A stretch of 64,000 nt of DNA from Acetobacter oeni (GCF_011516825.1 NZ_WOTA01000011.1:56459-120458); one strand, 5' to 3'; positions 1 through 9,490 are shown, counted from the first letter of the stretch. Numbers and translations are program-made. The notes: generated from the letters alone by a model not told the origin.

Positions 1-119
1 AAAGCATGCAGCAGCCACTGTGCCGGGTAAAGCACGGTGACTGCCGAAAAAAAGATTAATCCAAAGAGGGCGAAACGCCAGAGAGGCGCGCGGTGCCAGA
101 GACGCGAAGCTGCAGACAT
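1..119 (-). CDS. Membrane protein of unknown function, N-terminal part (cut by window edge)
   Basis: An ATG at 119-117 on the minus strand opens a frame that runs without a stop to the window edge (39 codons visible). The peptide starts MSAASRLWHRAPLWRF and then has a hydrophobic stretch (about residues 16-31), so it looks like a membrane protein with a short cytoplasmic start. It begins only 8 bases after the stop of the AAA+ ATPase gene on the same strand, so the two are probably co-transcribed. No family can be assigned from so short a fragment. Confidence 0.55.
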   Translation of the reverse strand, partial: MSAASRLWHRAPLWRFALFGLIFFSAVTVLYPAQWLLHA

Positions 120-127
120 CTATGGAA

Positions 128-1399
128 TCAGGATGTCAGATGGGCGCGTGCAGGTGAAGTCGGCTCGTCAGCGATCTGCGCTGTTATGCCGTCTTCGCCA
201 TTTGTGATTCGTACCATTTTTGCACCCTGCTGACGGGCGACAATCAGTGATTCGCTGATCATCTCTTCAATTGACCGCACAAGATCGCGGGCCGATGCGG
301 AATCTCCCATACGCATCTGACGACGCATAACTTCAATGAGGATTGCGGGATCAATGCCGCCGGTTTCCACTTTCAGTCCATAGCTCTCGATCATGGCTTC
401 GATTTCGAGTGCAGATACGCGCGCTACATCCAGCCCCTTCAGGGCGCGGAACACAAAAATACGGTCAATACGGTTCAGTACTTCCGGGGCAAAACCTGCC
501 TGTCGGAGCGCTTCGACCGACTCGGCGCGCATTTTATCCGGATCATCAGAAAGACGATCCGCAATAGCGGTGAGGGCTTCGGTAGCGATGTTGGATGTAA
601 GCACAAAAATCGACTGAACTGTGGACACATGGGCGCCAGTTGAGGCTTCGGTCACGTAACCGTCATTCCACGCAACGAGGAACTGTTTGAATACATCCGG
701 ATGCGCTTTCTCGATTTCATCGAGCAGAACAACGGCATCCGGCTTCTCCTTCAGGCCCCCTGTCAGCTTTCCGTAGGTATCAGACCCGACATAGCCTTTG
801 GGCGACCCAAACAACTGAGTTGCCGCATGAGGGCTGCTCATTTGCGTCATATCAAAATGAAGCAGAGGCCGCTCAAGTTGTCGGGCCAGTTGCTTTGCAA
901 GATAGGTCTTGCCTGTTCCGGGTGGCCCGGCGAGCAGGAAAATGCCAACCGGCTTGCCACGAACCTGGAGTGCGAGTCGGCGCCGCAACTGGGCCGCCAT
1001 GTCTTCGCACACCTGATCCTGCCCGATGACGCGCGCCCTGAGATTAGCCGCCAGTTCTTCGGCATCAATTGTCGTGTCCCGCTGCTCGCGGGCGAGCATT
1101 TCTTCAAGGGCCTGTCGATTGGTGAGTCTCGCCAGAACGTCCATCATCCATCCTCGTCTGCGAAGCAGCCCTTTACGCGCCATTCGTTCGGCGCGCGTCT
1201 CAAACAATAGTCCGGCAACGGTGAACAATGCACCCGCCGCAGCCAGCATCGGCCATGCCGGGGCACACCATTTCATGAAATGGTCAATGCTTGCGAGTGA
1301 AAGATGCAGGCTTGCCGCCGCCTGCAGGCTCGCAAGCAAAAGAAAGATCACCATCATGACCGGCATGAACCGGTTCAGGACTGGAAGCAGGCTTTTCAT
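128..1399 (-). CDS. Membrane-anchored ClpB/ClpA-type AAA+ ATPase (single AAA domain)
   Basis: The protein (423 aa) has two hydrophobic segments near the N-terminus (about residues 7-30 and 49-66), a basic linker, and one AAA+ module like the second ATPase domain of ClpB. Visible motifs are Walker A GPPGTGKT, the aromatic pore loop GSPKGYVG, Walker B VVLLDEIEKAH, sensor-1 TSN and the arginine-finger region EVLNRID; a ClpB-type small domain follows. ClpB-like rings thread and remodel proteins with ATP; here the membrane anchor and the lack of a first AAA domain or Clp N-domain suggest remodelling at the inner membrane, which is inference. The ATG at 1399 is preceded by AGGAG at 9 bases; a GTG at 1423 is the longer alternative. 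The neighbours on the same strand are both membrane proteins without recognisable function. Confidence 0.85.
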   Translation of the reverse strand: MKSLLPVLNRFMPVMMVIFLLLASLQAAASLHLSLASIDHFMKWCAPAWPMLAAAGALFTVAGLLFETRAERMARKGLLRRRGWMMDVLARLTNRQALEEMLAREQRDTTIDAEELAANLRARVIGQDQVCEDMAAQLRRRLALQVRGKPVGIFLLAGPPGTGKTYLAKQLARQLERPLLHFDMTQMSSPHAATQLFGSPKGYVGSDTYGKLTGGLKEKPDAVVLLDEIEKAHPDVFKQFLVAWNDGYVTEASTGAHVSTVQSIFVLTSNIATEALTAIADRLSDDPDKMRAESVEALRQAGFAPEVLNRIDRIFVFRALKGLDVARVSALEIEAMIESYGLKVETGGIDPAILIEVMRRQMRMGDSASARDLVRSIEEMISESLIVARQQGAKMVRITNGEDGITAQIADEPTSPARAHLTS

Positions 1400-1466
1400 C
1401 CTGTGATTCTCCTGCAAATCCACATCAGGTCAGATTTTGTAACCTGACAGGGTGAGCGCGTCCCGT

Positions 1467-2063
1467 TCATTGTGCAATTACGGTCATGGTCAGATATTCA
1501 TCGTGATGAATCGTTGGCAAAGCCATTGGCCCAAGAATTGTCAGAGCGCCGGGTTCAAGGCCCGCAGCGCCCGGGTCTGATACCGGGTTTACCTGCACCT
1601 CGCCGCTGATGAGGATGGGCAGGATGACAGAAACGGGCTTTCCGGAGAGCGGCACGATGCGTGTAACGGGGCCGGACTGAACCGAGACTGCTCCTCCGTG
1701 CCCGCCAGCATCGAAGAACGGCAAATTCACAAGCCGGTATTCACGCCTTTTAATGCCCGCAAGGATTTTTGCCTGCTCAGAGACTGAATAGCCGGCATCG
1801 CGTAAGGCCTTTGCCGCATGTTCGGGAGCGATAAGCGCAAATTCCGCCGCCACTGCTGGTCCCGCATGCACTCCGGGTGCAGGCTCGCTTACCCGTTGTG
1901 TGAGCGGTGCCGGGGATGGAGTTGAACTTTTACTGTTTATCCAGAATCCGCCGCCTGCGAGCACACTGATGCCCGCGATTGTCGCCACCATAACACGCAG
2001 TCCGGCGCCACTGCTTTCGGCTTCCGGGTTGGCCTTGCGAAGAGGATCGGGTGGCTGATTCAT
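1467..2063 (-). CDS. Single-pass membrane protein of unknown function
   Basis: A 198-aa protein with a short cytoplasmic start (MNQPPDPLRKANPEAES), one transmembrane segment (about residues 21-38), a Pro/Ser-rich linker and a soluble region of about 130 residues, probably periplasmic. I do not recognise the family. The ATG at 2063 is preferred because the transmembrane segment then sits at the usual place; a TTG at 2102 would add 13 residues. It lies 67 bases upstream of the membrane AAA+ ATPase on the same strand, so it may be a partner or adaptor of that ATPase. Confidence 0.6.
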   Translation of the reverse strand: MNQPPDPLRKANPEAESSGAGLRVMVATIAGISVLAGGGFWINSKSSTPSPAPLTQRVSEPAPGVHAGPAVAAEFALIAPEHAAKALRDAGYSVSEQAKILAGIKRREYRLVNLPFFDAGGHGGAVSVQSGPVTRIVPLSGKPVSVILPILISGEVQVNPVSDPGAAGLEPGALTILGPMALPTIHHDEYLTMTVIAQ

Positions 2064-2184
2064 AATAACATCAATCAGACATCGCGCAGCATCCGGGCGC
2101 AAGAGAAGAGCGTTATAAATTCCGTGTAAGGTCGTGCCTTATCGTAACTGAATGTCGTGCGGGTGGGGTGTTCCATCATCATTT

Positions 2185-2207
2185 GAGTGACGGGGAGGCC
2201 GTCACTC
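2185..2207. promoter_or_regulatory. Perfect 9-bp hairpin with a GGAGG loop upstream of rimP
   Basis: GAGTGACGG (2185-2193) and CCGTCACTC (2199-2207) pair perfectly around the loop GGAGG. No T-run follows on either strand, so it is not a standard intrinsic terminator. On the plus strand it would sit in the leader of the rimP-nusA operon, about 70 bases before the start; on the minus strand the loop reads CCTCC, an anti-Shine-Dalgarno sequence. A regulatory role is inference. Confidence 0.5.
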
Positions 2208-2279
2208 TTGCGGTTGGCGTGAAAATGCCCTATCTATTGGAAATTCCTTTCATCTTCCGTTTTTTGGGGGGTGGCCCTT

Positions 2280-2879
2280 GTGGCCGCCTTTTTTGTTTTG
2301 GACGACGATCTTTCGACGCATACTGGTCTTGAAGCCCGGATCGCAGAGCAGATTATTCCGGGGCTTGCTGATCTTGGTTTTGAGCTTGTTCGCATCTCTG
2401 TGCTGGGGCGTGAAACGCCGACGGTGCAGGTTATGGCGGATCGTCTCGACGGGTCTTTGATAACCGTGGAAGATTGCGAGCGCATCAGTTATGCGGTCGG
2501 TGCCATCCTTGATGTTAATGACCCGATTCCCGGTAACTGGACGCTGGAGGTTTCGTCGGCTGGCATTGATCGTCCTCTGACGCGGCCAAAAGACTGGGAT
2601 CGCTTTTCCGGGCATCTCGCGAAAGCGGAGATACTGGTGCCGATAAACGGACGGCGTCGCTTTTCCGGTGTTGTGCTCGGATCGGACGAGGTGGGCGGGC
2701 GTCTGCGTCTCGATGACGGAAGCGAGGTTGTTCTTCCGTTCAGGGAGTTGCGGAAAGCGCGGCTAATCCTTACGGATGCGCTGATTGAGGCGACGCGGCA
2801 GATGATGCCTCCTCCGAAATCGCCGCCTGAAGGAGGGTGTCCGGATGTCGTAGAAGCATCTGGTGCCGGTGAAAAATAA
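2280..2879 (+). CDS. rimP: Ribosome maturation factor RimP
   Basis: RimP binds the free 30S subunit and is needed for its late assembly. The protein (199 aa) shows the family pattern: an N-terminal alpha/beta domain with [10 protein letters not shown] and [11 protein letters not shown], the conserved [14 protein letters not shown] motif, and an SH3-like C-terminal domain ([11 protein letters not shown] to [12 protein letters not shown]). A C-terminal tail of about 30 residues is rich in Pro, Glu and Gly. The GTG at 2280 lies 8 bases after the run GGGGGG (2266-2271), which fits a ribosome binding site; a GTG at 2271 would overlap that run. It heads the operon rimP-nusA-ylxR-infB-rbfA, the common order in Alphaproteobacteria. 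Confidence 0.9.
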   Translation: MAAFFVLDDDLSTHTGLEARIAEQIIPGLADLGFELVRISVLGRETPTVQVMADRLDGSLITVEDCERISYAVGAILDVNDPIPGNWTLEVSSAGIDRPLTRPKDWDRFSGHLAKAEILVPINGRRRFSGVVLGSDEVGGRLRLDDGSEVVLPFRELRKARLILTDALIEATRQMMPPPKSPPEGGCPDVVEASGAGEK

Positions 2880-3041
2880 GTTGCGCCGGCGGCAGTAAGT
2901 CGCGAAGCGGGTGTGAGATTGCATATGAGTTATCGTATGCAGTTAAACGTAAAGTTCGGATTATTAGGTTTATTCTGATATTTTGCCGGTCTGGCCGGTT
3001 GAGTTTTCAGAATCTGATCTGTCTTGGAGTTCTGAAGAGTT

Positions 3042-4601
3042 ATGGATACCTCCGTTTCACGTCCCGAGTTGCTTCTGGTGGCTGACGCTGTAGCGCGTGA
3101 AAAGCTGATCGATCGCGAAGAAGTCCTTGAGGCGATGGAGCAGGCTATCCAGAAGGCGGGTCGCGCTAAATATGGTCATGAAAAAGATATTCGGGCTACG
3201 ATTGACCGTAAGACCGGTGAGGTCAGGCTGTCGCGCTGGACAGAAGCAGTCGAGGCTGTGGAGAATGAGGAAACTCAGATCCCGCTTCATATTGCACAGA
3301 AATTCAAGCCGGAAATACAGCTTGGCGAGCATCTGATTGATCCGCTGCCTCCGATAGATTTTGGTCGGATTTCTGCTCAGACGGCTAAGCAGGTTATCGT
3401 TCAGCGCGTGCGTGAATATGAGCGGAAACGTCAGTACGATGAATTTAAGGATCGCGTTGGCGAAGTTGTCAACGGAACGGTTAAGCGTACTGAGTATGGT
3501 AATCTCATGGTTGAGATTGGCTCAACCGAAGCTCTGTTGCGACGGGATGAGCTGATTCCACGTGAGATGTTCCGGAACTCGGATCGTGTGCGTGCCTATA
3601 TATACGATGTGCGCGATGAACCTCGTGGTCCGCAGATTTTTCTTTCGCGTACGCATCCGGCTTTTCTGGCGAAGTTGTTTGCGCAGGAAGTTCCCGAGAT
3701 TTACGATGGCATCATTGAGATCAAGGCAGTGGCGCGGGATCCGGGGTCCCGTGCTAAAATGGCAGTGATTTCGCGGGATGCTTCAATCGACCCTGTAGGT
3801 GCGTGTGTCGGTATGCGTGGTTCGCGTGTTCAGGCTGTCGTTGCTGAGCTTCAGGGAGAAAAAATTGATATTATTCCATGGAGTCCTCAGGCGGCGACAT
3901 TTGTAGTCAATGCCCTTGCTCCCGCAGAAGTCTCAAAAGTTGTGATGGATGAAGATGCGGGCCGTGTTGAGGTCGTGGTTCCGGACGAGCAGCTCAGCCT
4001 GGCTATTGGCCGTCGGGGGCAGAACGTGCGTCTCGCGAGTCAGCTCACGCGTTGGGATATTGATATTCTGACTGAGGCCGAAGAATCGGATCGCCGGCAG
4101 GAAGAGTTCCGTCGTCGTTCGTCTCTCTTTGTTGAGGCGCTTGATGTAGACGATGTTATCGCAGGACTGCTCGTGACAGAGGGCTTCGATACAATTGAAG
4201 AGCTCGCTTATGCGGATGCAGACGAACTTTCCGGAATTGAAGGTTTCGATGACTCTGTAGTCGAAGAGCTGGTGCGCCGTGCCGAGGGATTTCTTGTTCG
4301 CAAGGAAGAAGAGCTCAATACGAAGCGTGCGGAGCTTGGAGTCACTGATGACATTGTTGCTTTAAACGCTTTCACAAACCAGATGCTCGTGACGCTGGGG
4401 GAAAGCGGCATAAAGACGCTGGACGATCTCGCTGATCTTGCTGGTGACGAGCTTGTCGAGATTCTTGGCACGGATGCGATTGATGAAGATGCAGCTAACG
4501 AAATTATTATGTTAGCACGTGCTCATTGGTTCGATGACGAAGTCGCGCAGGATCCGGATGCCGGGAAGGAGGTGTCTTCTGAGCACGAAGTCCCTCAATG
4601 A
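3042..4601 (+). CDS. nusA: Transcription termination/antitermination factor NusA
   Basis: NusA binds RNA polymerase and nascent RNA and modulates pausing, termination and antitermination. The 519-aa protein has the full proteobacterial layout: an N-terminal polymerase-binding domain (about 1-130), S1 domain (about 138-200, EVVNGTVKRTEYGNLMVEIG), two KH domains (about 230-345, including the LAIGRRGQNVRLA segment) and two acidic C-terminal repeats (about 370-415 and 440-500). Its last bases carry a strong ribosome binding site (AAGGAGG, 4566-4572) for the next gene. It stands 162 bases after rimP. Confidence 0.97.
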   Translation: MDTSVSRPELLLVADAVAREKLIDREEVLEAMEQAIQKAGRAKYGHEKDIRATIDRKTGEVRLSRWTEAVEAVENEETQIPLHIAQKFKPEIQLGEHLIDPLPPIDFGRISAQTAKQVIVQRVREYERKRQYDEFKDRVGEVVNGTVKRTEYGNLMVEIGSTEALLRRDELIPREMFRNSDRVRAYIYDVRDEPRGPQIFLSRTHPAFLAKLFAQEVPEIYDGIIEIKAVARDPGSRAKMAVISRDASIDPVGACVGMRGSRVQAVVAELQGEKIDIIPWSPQAATFVVNALAPAEVSKVVMDEDAGRVEVVVPDEQLSLAIGRRGQNVRLASQLTRWDIDILTEAEESDRRQEEFRRRSSLFVEALDVDDVIAGLLVTEGFDTIEELAYADADELSGIEGFDDSVVEELVRRAEGFLVRKEEELNTKRAELGVTDDIVALNAFTNQMLVTLGESGIKTLDDLADLAGDELVEILGTDAIDEDAANEIIMLARAHWFDDEVAQDPDAGKEVSSEHEVPQ

Positions 4602-5319
4602 GAGCGAGTATCTGACAGGCACCAGAGAGGCTGTCCACGATGTGTTGTCAGGTCAATGCGACTCTGATGGCACGCCGGGTGATGTCTGTGATGCAGGAGA
4701 GCGTGGCTCATTGCGGCGTTGCTTAGTGACGCGCGTTTGTGGCCGGCCGGAAAGCATGTTGCGCTTTGTGGTGGGGCCAGGTCAGATTTTGGTGCCTGAT
4801 TTGAACGCGCGGCTGCCCGGACGGGGAATGTGGTTGAGTGCGCGGCGAGATGTGCTAGAAACCGCCCGGACTCGTGGAGTCTTCGCGCGTGCTGCGCGAT
4901 CGCAGATTATAATTCCACCAGATCTGCTGACTGTTATCGAGTTCGGGCTTCAGCGCCGTGTGGTCGAATTGCTTGGCCTTGCCCGCAGAGCCGGTCAGAG
5001 TGTGAGTGGCTATGCTAAAGTTCGTGAGTGGATTGATTTGCGGTGTGTCGGACTGATCGTGCAGGCATCGGACGGAAGTCCCGATGAGCGAACCAGACTT
5101 CTGTCAGGTGCGCGCGATTTGCCGGTTGTTATGCCTCTGGCGGCTGCGTCGTTAGGGCATATTTTTAGTCGTGAGCGTGTTGTGCACGCGGCGTTGCGGA
5201 AGGGAGCTCTGGCTATCCGACTGCAGCAGGAAAGTGAACGTTTTGCAGGGGTGGCCGGTACGGTTGCCTTGTGCGCGCCGGATATTGCCGGCGATCGGGT
5301 TGAACAGGCGGATAAATGA
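4579..5319 (+). CDS. ylxR: YlxR (DUF448) / L7Ae-type RNA-binding protein
   Basis: A two-domain protein of a type usual between nusA and infB in Alphaproteobacteria. The first half carries the YlxR fold ([18 protein letters not shown], then [18 protein letters not shown]), the second an L7Ae/L30e-like RNA-binding fold ([31 protein letters not shown]). The start is unclear. The strong AAGGAGG at 4566-4572 is followed at the right distance only by CTG (4579) in this frame; in-frame ATGs lie upstream inside nusA (4519, 4534, 4558), and GTG 4645 or TTG 4648 downstream. The gene overlaps the end of nusA, and its TGA overlaps the infB ATG, so translation is probably coupled along the operon. Confidence 0.85.
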   Translation: MSTKSLNESEYLTGTREAVHDVLSGQCDSDGTPGDVCDAGERGSLRRCLVTRVCGRPESMLRFVVGPGQILVPDLNARLPGRGMWLSARRDVLETARTRGVFARAARSQIIIPPDLLTVIEFGLQRRVVELLGLARRAGQSVSGYAKVREWIDLRCVGLIVQASDGSPDERTRLLSGARDLPVVMPLAAASLGHIFSRERVVHAALRKGALAIRLQQESERFAGVAGTVALCAPDIAGDRVEQADK

Positions 5320-7985
5320 GCGAAGGCAACGATCAGGATCAGGGTAAGGGGCGGCTGTCCCTGCGGCCAGCAGGCCGTTCGGAGGTAGGGCACACGGTTG
5401 ACGCTGGATCCGTGCGGCAGAGCTTCAGCCATGGTCGTTCAAAAGTGGTCCAGGTCGAGGTCCGCAAAAAAAGCAGACCAGGTCCTGGGGCGCCCAAGGC
5501 AGGGGTTTCCGGTGGCGGGCGTGGTCCTGGTGGCGGTCGCGCCGGTGCAAAGCGAGGATTGACGGACGCCGAAGTGGCGGTGCGTCAGCGCGTTCTCGAT
5601 GAGCAGCGTCGCGAGTCGGCGCTTCGCGAAGCTCAGCGTGTCGAGCAGGAAAAGATTCAGATTCTTTCAGCTGCGGAAGAGGCTCGCAGGAAGGAAGAGG
5701 ACGAACGTCGGCTTGCCGAAGAAAAGGTGCGCGAAGAAGCTGAAGCCAGAGATACTGCTCAGCAACAGGCAGAAAAGCCGGCATCTTCCGTTGAATCGAT
5801 CGCTGATGAAACGGGTCCGGTTGTTTCTGACAAGCCAATTCCGGGGACAGTGACACTGGCTCCGCCGCCGGGTCGGCTGCGGCCTCTGGCGGAGCGTGCT
5901 ATCCTGCCAGCAAAACCGCTGGTTCAGACTCGTCCTCCGGCTGCTCAGCCTTCCGCTCCTGCGGGTGAGACGTTGCGGCTGCGGGGTAATGGCCGGGATG
6001 GCGAAGATGATCGCCGTGGTCCGCCACGCAGAGGCGCAGCCGTGCCTCCGCGTAAAGGACCCGGGGCAGCTAAAAAAGACACTGGTCGCAGATCTGGCCG
6101 CATTGATGTTCAGGCCGCGATTGAAGGCGACGACGATAAGACACGCTCACTTGCGTCTGTCCGTCGGCAGAGGGAGCGGGAACGTCGTCAGGCGGAACTG
6201 GAGCGTCTTCGGACAGACCAGGTTCGTGTTGTACGTGATGTTGTTCTTCCGGAAACTATCACGGTTCAGGAACTCGCTAACCGTATGGCTGCCCGTCAGG
6301 GAGAAGTCATCAAGGCCCTCATGAAAATGGGTGTCATGGCGACGGTAACGCAATCTATCGATGCGGATACAGCGGAGCTGGTAGTCGAAGAATTTGGGCA
6401 TCGCGTGCGCCGTGTCGCTGACAGCGATGTGGAGATCGGTATCGAGGGCGTTGAAGACAAGGATGAAGATCTGTTGTCACGGCCTCCGGTCGTCACCGTT
6501 ATGGGGCATGTCGATCACGGCAAGACTTCATTGCTTGATGCATTGCGCACGACAGATACTGCTGCCGGCGAAGCTGGTGGCATCACTCAGCATATCGGCG
6601 CTTACCAGGTGAAGCTGGCGTCCGGTGCTAAGATCACGTTTATCGATACGCCCGGCCATGAAGCATTCACGGCAATGCGGGCGCGTGGCGCAGCTGTGAC
6701 GGATGTGGTGGTTCTGGTTGTTGCCGCCGATGACGGGGTAATGCCGCAGACGATTGAAGCGATTAAACACGCCAATGCAGCGGATGCGCCTGTCATTGTT
6801 GCAATCAATAAGATGGACAAGCCCGGAGCCAATCCTGCCCGGGTAAGGCAGGATCTGCTCAGTCACGGTATTGTGGTTGAGTCGATGGGCGGCGACGTTC
6901 AGGATATCGAGGTATCTGCGCTTAAAAAGACAAATCTCGATAAACTGGAAGAGGCTATCCTGCTTCAGGCTGAAATCCTTGATCTGAAGGCAAATCCTGA
7001 CAGGGCCGCCGAAGGTGTTGTCATTGAAGGGCGCCTTGATCGTGGGCGTGGCCCGGTTTCCACCGTGCTTGTCCAGAAGGGTACGCTCAGGAAAGGCGAT
7101 ATTGTTGTGGCTGGTGCGGAGTGGGGCCGTGTTCGTGCTCTGCTCGATGACCGTAACAGGACAGTGGCTGAAGCCGGACCGTCTATGCCGGTTGAGGTGC
7201 TCGGTATTGCGGGCGTTCCTGAGGCTGGTTCGCCGTTTGTCGTTGTTGAAAATGAAAATCGGGCACGCGAGATTTCGGAGTTCCGTCAGCGGAAGATCAA
7301 GGAACATGCTGTTGCGGGTCAGACTGCGGCTCGTGGAACACTGGATCAGATGCTGGCCCGCATTCAGGCTGGTGTGCAAAAAGAAGTTGCTGTTCTTGTA
7401 AAGGCGGATGTTCAGGGGTCAGCCGAAGCGATCAGGGCAACTGTCGAGAAGCTGGCACATGAAGAGGTTGCTGTTCGTGTATTGAACGCAACAGTTGGTC
7501 AGATAACCGAAAGCGACGTTCAGCTCGCTAAAGCATCTGATGGTATCATTATTGCCTTTAACGTTCGGGCGACTTCTCAGGCAAGAGAGATGGCGCAGCG
7601 CGATGGTGTGGATATTCGTTACTATTCGATTATCTACCAGGTGGCGGATGATATTGAGCAACTGGTCAAAGGTAAAATTGCACCTAAACATCGTGAAAAA
7701 TTCTTGGGTTATGCTGAGATCCGGCAGGTATTCAACATCACGAAAGTTGGCAAAGTTGCCGGTTGTTACGTCACCGAGGGTCTGGTCAAGCGCGGTTGTG
7801 GTGTCCGTTTGTTGCGTGACGGTGTTGTGATCCACGAAGGTGATCTCAGCCAGCTGAAGCGCTTTAAAGATGATGTCAAAGAAGTGGCGCGCGGATATGA
7901 ATGCGGCCTTTCTTTCGCGGGGTACAATGATCTGCGCGAAGGTGATGTTGTCGAGTGCTACGAGATGGAGCTCGTCCCTGCGTGA
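5316..7985 (+). CDS. infB: Translation initiation factor IF-2
   Basis: IF-2 is the GTPase that delivers initiator tRNA to the 30S subunit and promotes subunit joining. The protein (889 aa) has a long low-complexity N-terminal region rich in Arg, Glu, Ala and Pro (about 1-310), an IF2N module (about 317-370, [18 protein letters not shown]), and the G domain with GHVDHGKTS (about 396), DTPGHEAF (about 444) and NKMD (about 498), followed by the beta-barrel and C-terminal domains. The ATG overlaps the stop of the upstream gene (ATGA), and the stop overlaps the GTG start of rbfA. The length is usual for an alphaproteobacterial IF-2. Confidence 0.98.
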   Translation: MSEGNDQDQGKGRLSLRPAGRSEVGHTVDAGSVRQSFSHGRSKVVQVEVRKKSRPGPGAPKAGVSGGGRGPGGGRAGAKRGLTDAEVAVRQRVLDEQRRESALREAQRVEQEKIQILSAAEEARRKEEDERRLAEEKVREEAEARDTAQQQAEKPASSVESIADETGPVVSDKPIPGTVTLAPPPGRLRPLAERAILPAKPLVQTRPPAAQPSAPAGETLRLRGNGRDGEDDRRGPPRRGAAVPPRKGPGAAKKDTGRRSGRIDVQAAIEGDDDKTRSLASVRRQRERERRQAELERLRTDQVRVVRDVVLPETITVQELANRMAARQGEVIKALMKMGVMATVTQSIDADTAELVVEEFGHRVRRVADSDVEIGIEGVEDKDEDLLSRPPVVTVMGHVDHGKTSLLDALRTTDTAAGEAGGITQHIGAYQVKLASGAKITFIDTPGHEAFTAMRARGAAVTDVVVLVVAADDGVMPQTIEAIKHANAADAPVIVAINKMDKPGANPARVRQDLLSHGIVVESMGGDVQDIEVSALKKTNLDKLEEAILLQAEILDLKANPDRAAEGVVIEGRLDRGRGPVSTVLVQKGTLRKGDIVVAGAEWGRVRALLDDRNRTVAEAGPSMPVEVLGIAGVPEAGSPFVVVENENRAREISEFRQRKIKEHAVAGQTAARGTLDQMLARIQAGVQKEVAVLVKADVQGSAEAIRATVEKLAHEEVAVRVLNATVGQITESDVQLAKASDGIIIAFNVRATSQAREMAQRDGVDIRYYSIIYQVADDIEQLVKGKIAPKHREKFLGYAEIRQVFNITKVGKVAGCYVTEGLVKRGCGVRLLRDGVVIHEGDLSQLKRFKDDVKEVARGYECGLSFAGYNDLREGDVVECYEMELVPA

Positions 7986-8419
7986 GCCACGGATCGTATC
8001 GTAAAGCAGATGGGAAAGGGCCAGCGGGGCGACTCGCTGGCCGTTCTGCGGCTGGTCCGTCACAACGTCAGTTGCGCGTCGCTGAAGAGGTTCGTCGGGT
8101 GCTTGCTGAGGTATTCGCAAGAACGACATTCCGGGACCCTGATCTTTCCGATGTGACAATTACGGTCACTGAAGTCAGAATTTCTCCTGATCTGAAGCAT
8201 GCAACGGCTTTTGTGGCCCGTCTGGGCAGGACTGATATAGAAACTATTCTGCCTGCGTTAAAACGTGTGGCGCCTTTTCTGCGCACGCAACTTTCGCATA
8301 CTCTTCGATTGCGTACAGCGCCGGAAATACATTTCCAGCCTGATACTGCCCTTGATTATGCTATGGAAGTTGATGCTCTTTTGCGGAAGCCGGAAGTTCA
8401 GAGAGATCTGAAAGACTAA
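7982..8419 (+). CDS. rbfA: Ribosome-binding factor A
   Basis: RbfA binds the 30S subunit and helps mature the 5' end of 16S rRNA. The KH-like RbfA domain is clear: [14 protein letters not shown], the [17 protein letters not shown] core, and [23 protein letters not shown]. An Arg/Lys/Gly-rich tail of about 30 residues precedes it. The GTG at 7982 overlaps the infB stop as GTGA with a GGAG upstream, so it is preferred to a start further up inside infB. It is the last gene of the operon; truB, which often follows in other Alphaproteobacteria, is absent. Confidence 0.92.
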   Translation: MSHGSYRKADGKGPAGRLAGRSAAGPSQRQLRVAEEVRRVLAEVFARTTFRDPDLSDVTITVTEVRISPDLKHATAFVARLGRTDIETILPALKRVAPFLRTQLSHTLRLRTAPEIHFQPDTALDYAMEVDALLRKPEVQRDLKD

Positions 8420-8532
8420 TAACCTGGTTTTTCTGCATGTGTTTAGTTCTGATCTCGATTTTTATATTTTGCGACTATATAATCCGCTCTGGATTTAATT
8501 GACCTGATGAAATTGTTTTAATTAATAAAACA

Positions 8533-8578
8533 CTCAGCATTAATACCGAATCTTTCTGCTATAAATTGTATTGCTGAG
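8533..8578 (-). terminator. Possible terminator of the tRNA-Leu transcript
   Basis: Just downstream of tRNA-Leu on the minus strand, CTCAGCA (8578-8572) can pair with TGCTGAG (8539-8533) across a loop of 32 bases, and TGTTTTATT follows. The loop is long and the T-run interrupted, so this is a weak call. The intergenic stretch 8420-8584 is otherwise AT-rich and holds no gene that I can see. Confidence 0.3.
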
Positions 8579-8584
8579 ATAATA

Positions 8585-8668
8585 TGCGAGCTGCGGGACT
8601 CGAACCCGCACGTCCTTTTAGGACTCGAGATTTTAAGTCTCGTGCGTCTACCATTCCGCCAAGCTCGC
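8585..8668 (-). tRNA. tRNA-Leu (anticodon UAA)
   Basis: The minus strand folds into a class II tRNA: acceptor GCGAGCT/AGCTCGC (7 of 7 pairs), anticodon stem CGAGA/TCTCG with loop CTTAAAA (anticodon TAA), a long variable arm (GTCC/GGAC) and T-arm GCGGG-TTCGAGT-CCCGC. The discriminator is A, and the following bases are TAT, so the CCA end is not encoded, unlike the other two tRNAs in the window. Confidence 0.95.
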
Positions 8669-8731
8669 CGGAAGTCGGTGGGGGCTTTTAGCATGACCCG
8701 ACAGGGGCGTGAATAAGCGAAAATAAGTGTC

Positions 8732-9484
8732 TTAACCAGAGAGTCTTTTTGAGCCGGCGTGCATGAGTGCGGCGCCATGTAATCTGAGCCAGAGTTCAGC
8801 ATCCATGCGATGCGGTGTCATTGAATCAAGCTTCTTCCAGAATGCAGCACTGTGATTCAGATGGCAAATATGTGCCAGTTCGTGAAAAATAACATAATCC
8901 TGAACTAATGGTGGTGTCATGATCAGGCGCCAGGAAAGCATGATACGGCCTGTGGCCGTACAACTCCCCCACCGGCTGGTGGTGTCGCGAATTGCAACCT
9001 GTGCAGGCGTGATACCATTTTTGCCAGCAAGCTCTGTGACACGCTTATTGAATTGTCGGGTTGCCATCTGGCGGAGGAAATCAGTGATCCGTCGGGGGAT
9101 AAAATCCAGTTCACCGCTTACGTGAATCTCATTCTGTTCAAGCCAGGCGCCCCCTGTTCCCAGCGGACTGTGGCGAATGAGGTATTCAGCCCCATTGAGT
9201 GGGACGAGGCCGCCAGCCTCAAAGTCCGGAGCAAGTTCCCGACGCTTCAGTTGTTTTTCAATCCAGTCCGTGTGTCTTTGGAGAAATTTCAGGCCCATCT
9301 CTGCTGAGGCAGAGGCAGGGAGTGTAACGATAATCTGCCGCGCACGGGGACTGACCCGCAGTGAGACACGTCGTGCCCGGGTTGACTGGCGCCATTCGAT
9401 CGGGAGCGGACCATCCGACATGGCGATGCTGCACGGAACTGACTGTGTCGGTTTTTCTGAATATGGACCGGACGACCGGATCAT
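8732..9484 (-). CDS. YgjP/M48-type metal-dependent protease
   Basis: A zinc metalloprotease-like protein of the DUF45/YgjP family (WLM-like), whose cellular role is not well defined. The zinc site HELAH is present in VIFHELAHICHLNHSAAFW, together with the upstream family motif RWGSCTATGRIMLSWRL. The N-terminal half carries the RRVSLRVSPRARQIIVTLP strand pattern. The start at 9484 has GGGAG about 10 bases upstream, inside the end of the ycgN-like gene; an in-frame ATG at 9421 would give a more typical N-terminus (MSDGPLPIEWRQ). It is 6 bases downstream of that gene and probably co-transcribed with it. Confidence 0.87.
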   Translation of the reverse strand: MIRSSGPYSEKPTQSVPCSIAMSDGPLPIEWRQSTRARRVSLRVSPRARQIIVTLPASASAEMGLKFLQRHTDWIEKQLKRRELAPDFEAGGLVPLNGAEYLIRHSPLGTGGAWLEQNEIHVSGELDFIPRRITDFLRQMATRQFNKRVTELAGKNGITPAQVAIRDTTSRWGSCTATGRIMLSWRLIMTPPLVQDYVIFHELAHICHLNHSAAFWKKLDSMTPHRMDAELWLRLHGAALMHAGSKRLSG

Positions 9485-9490
9485 TACTGC

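Noticed and set aside
6528..7379. A 283-codon open frame on the minus strand
   Set aside because: It is antisense to the GTPase part of infB, where the coding frame is certain; no motif is visible in it.
7419..8159. A 246-codon open frame on the minus strand
   Set aside because: It is antisense to the end of infB and the start of rbfA, with no recognisable domain or ribosome binding site.
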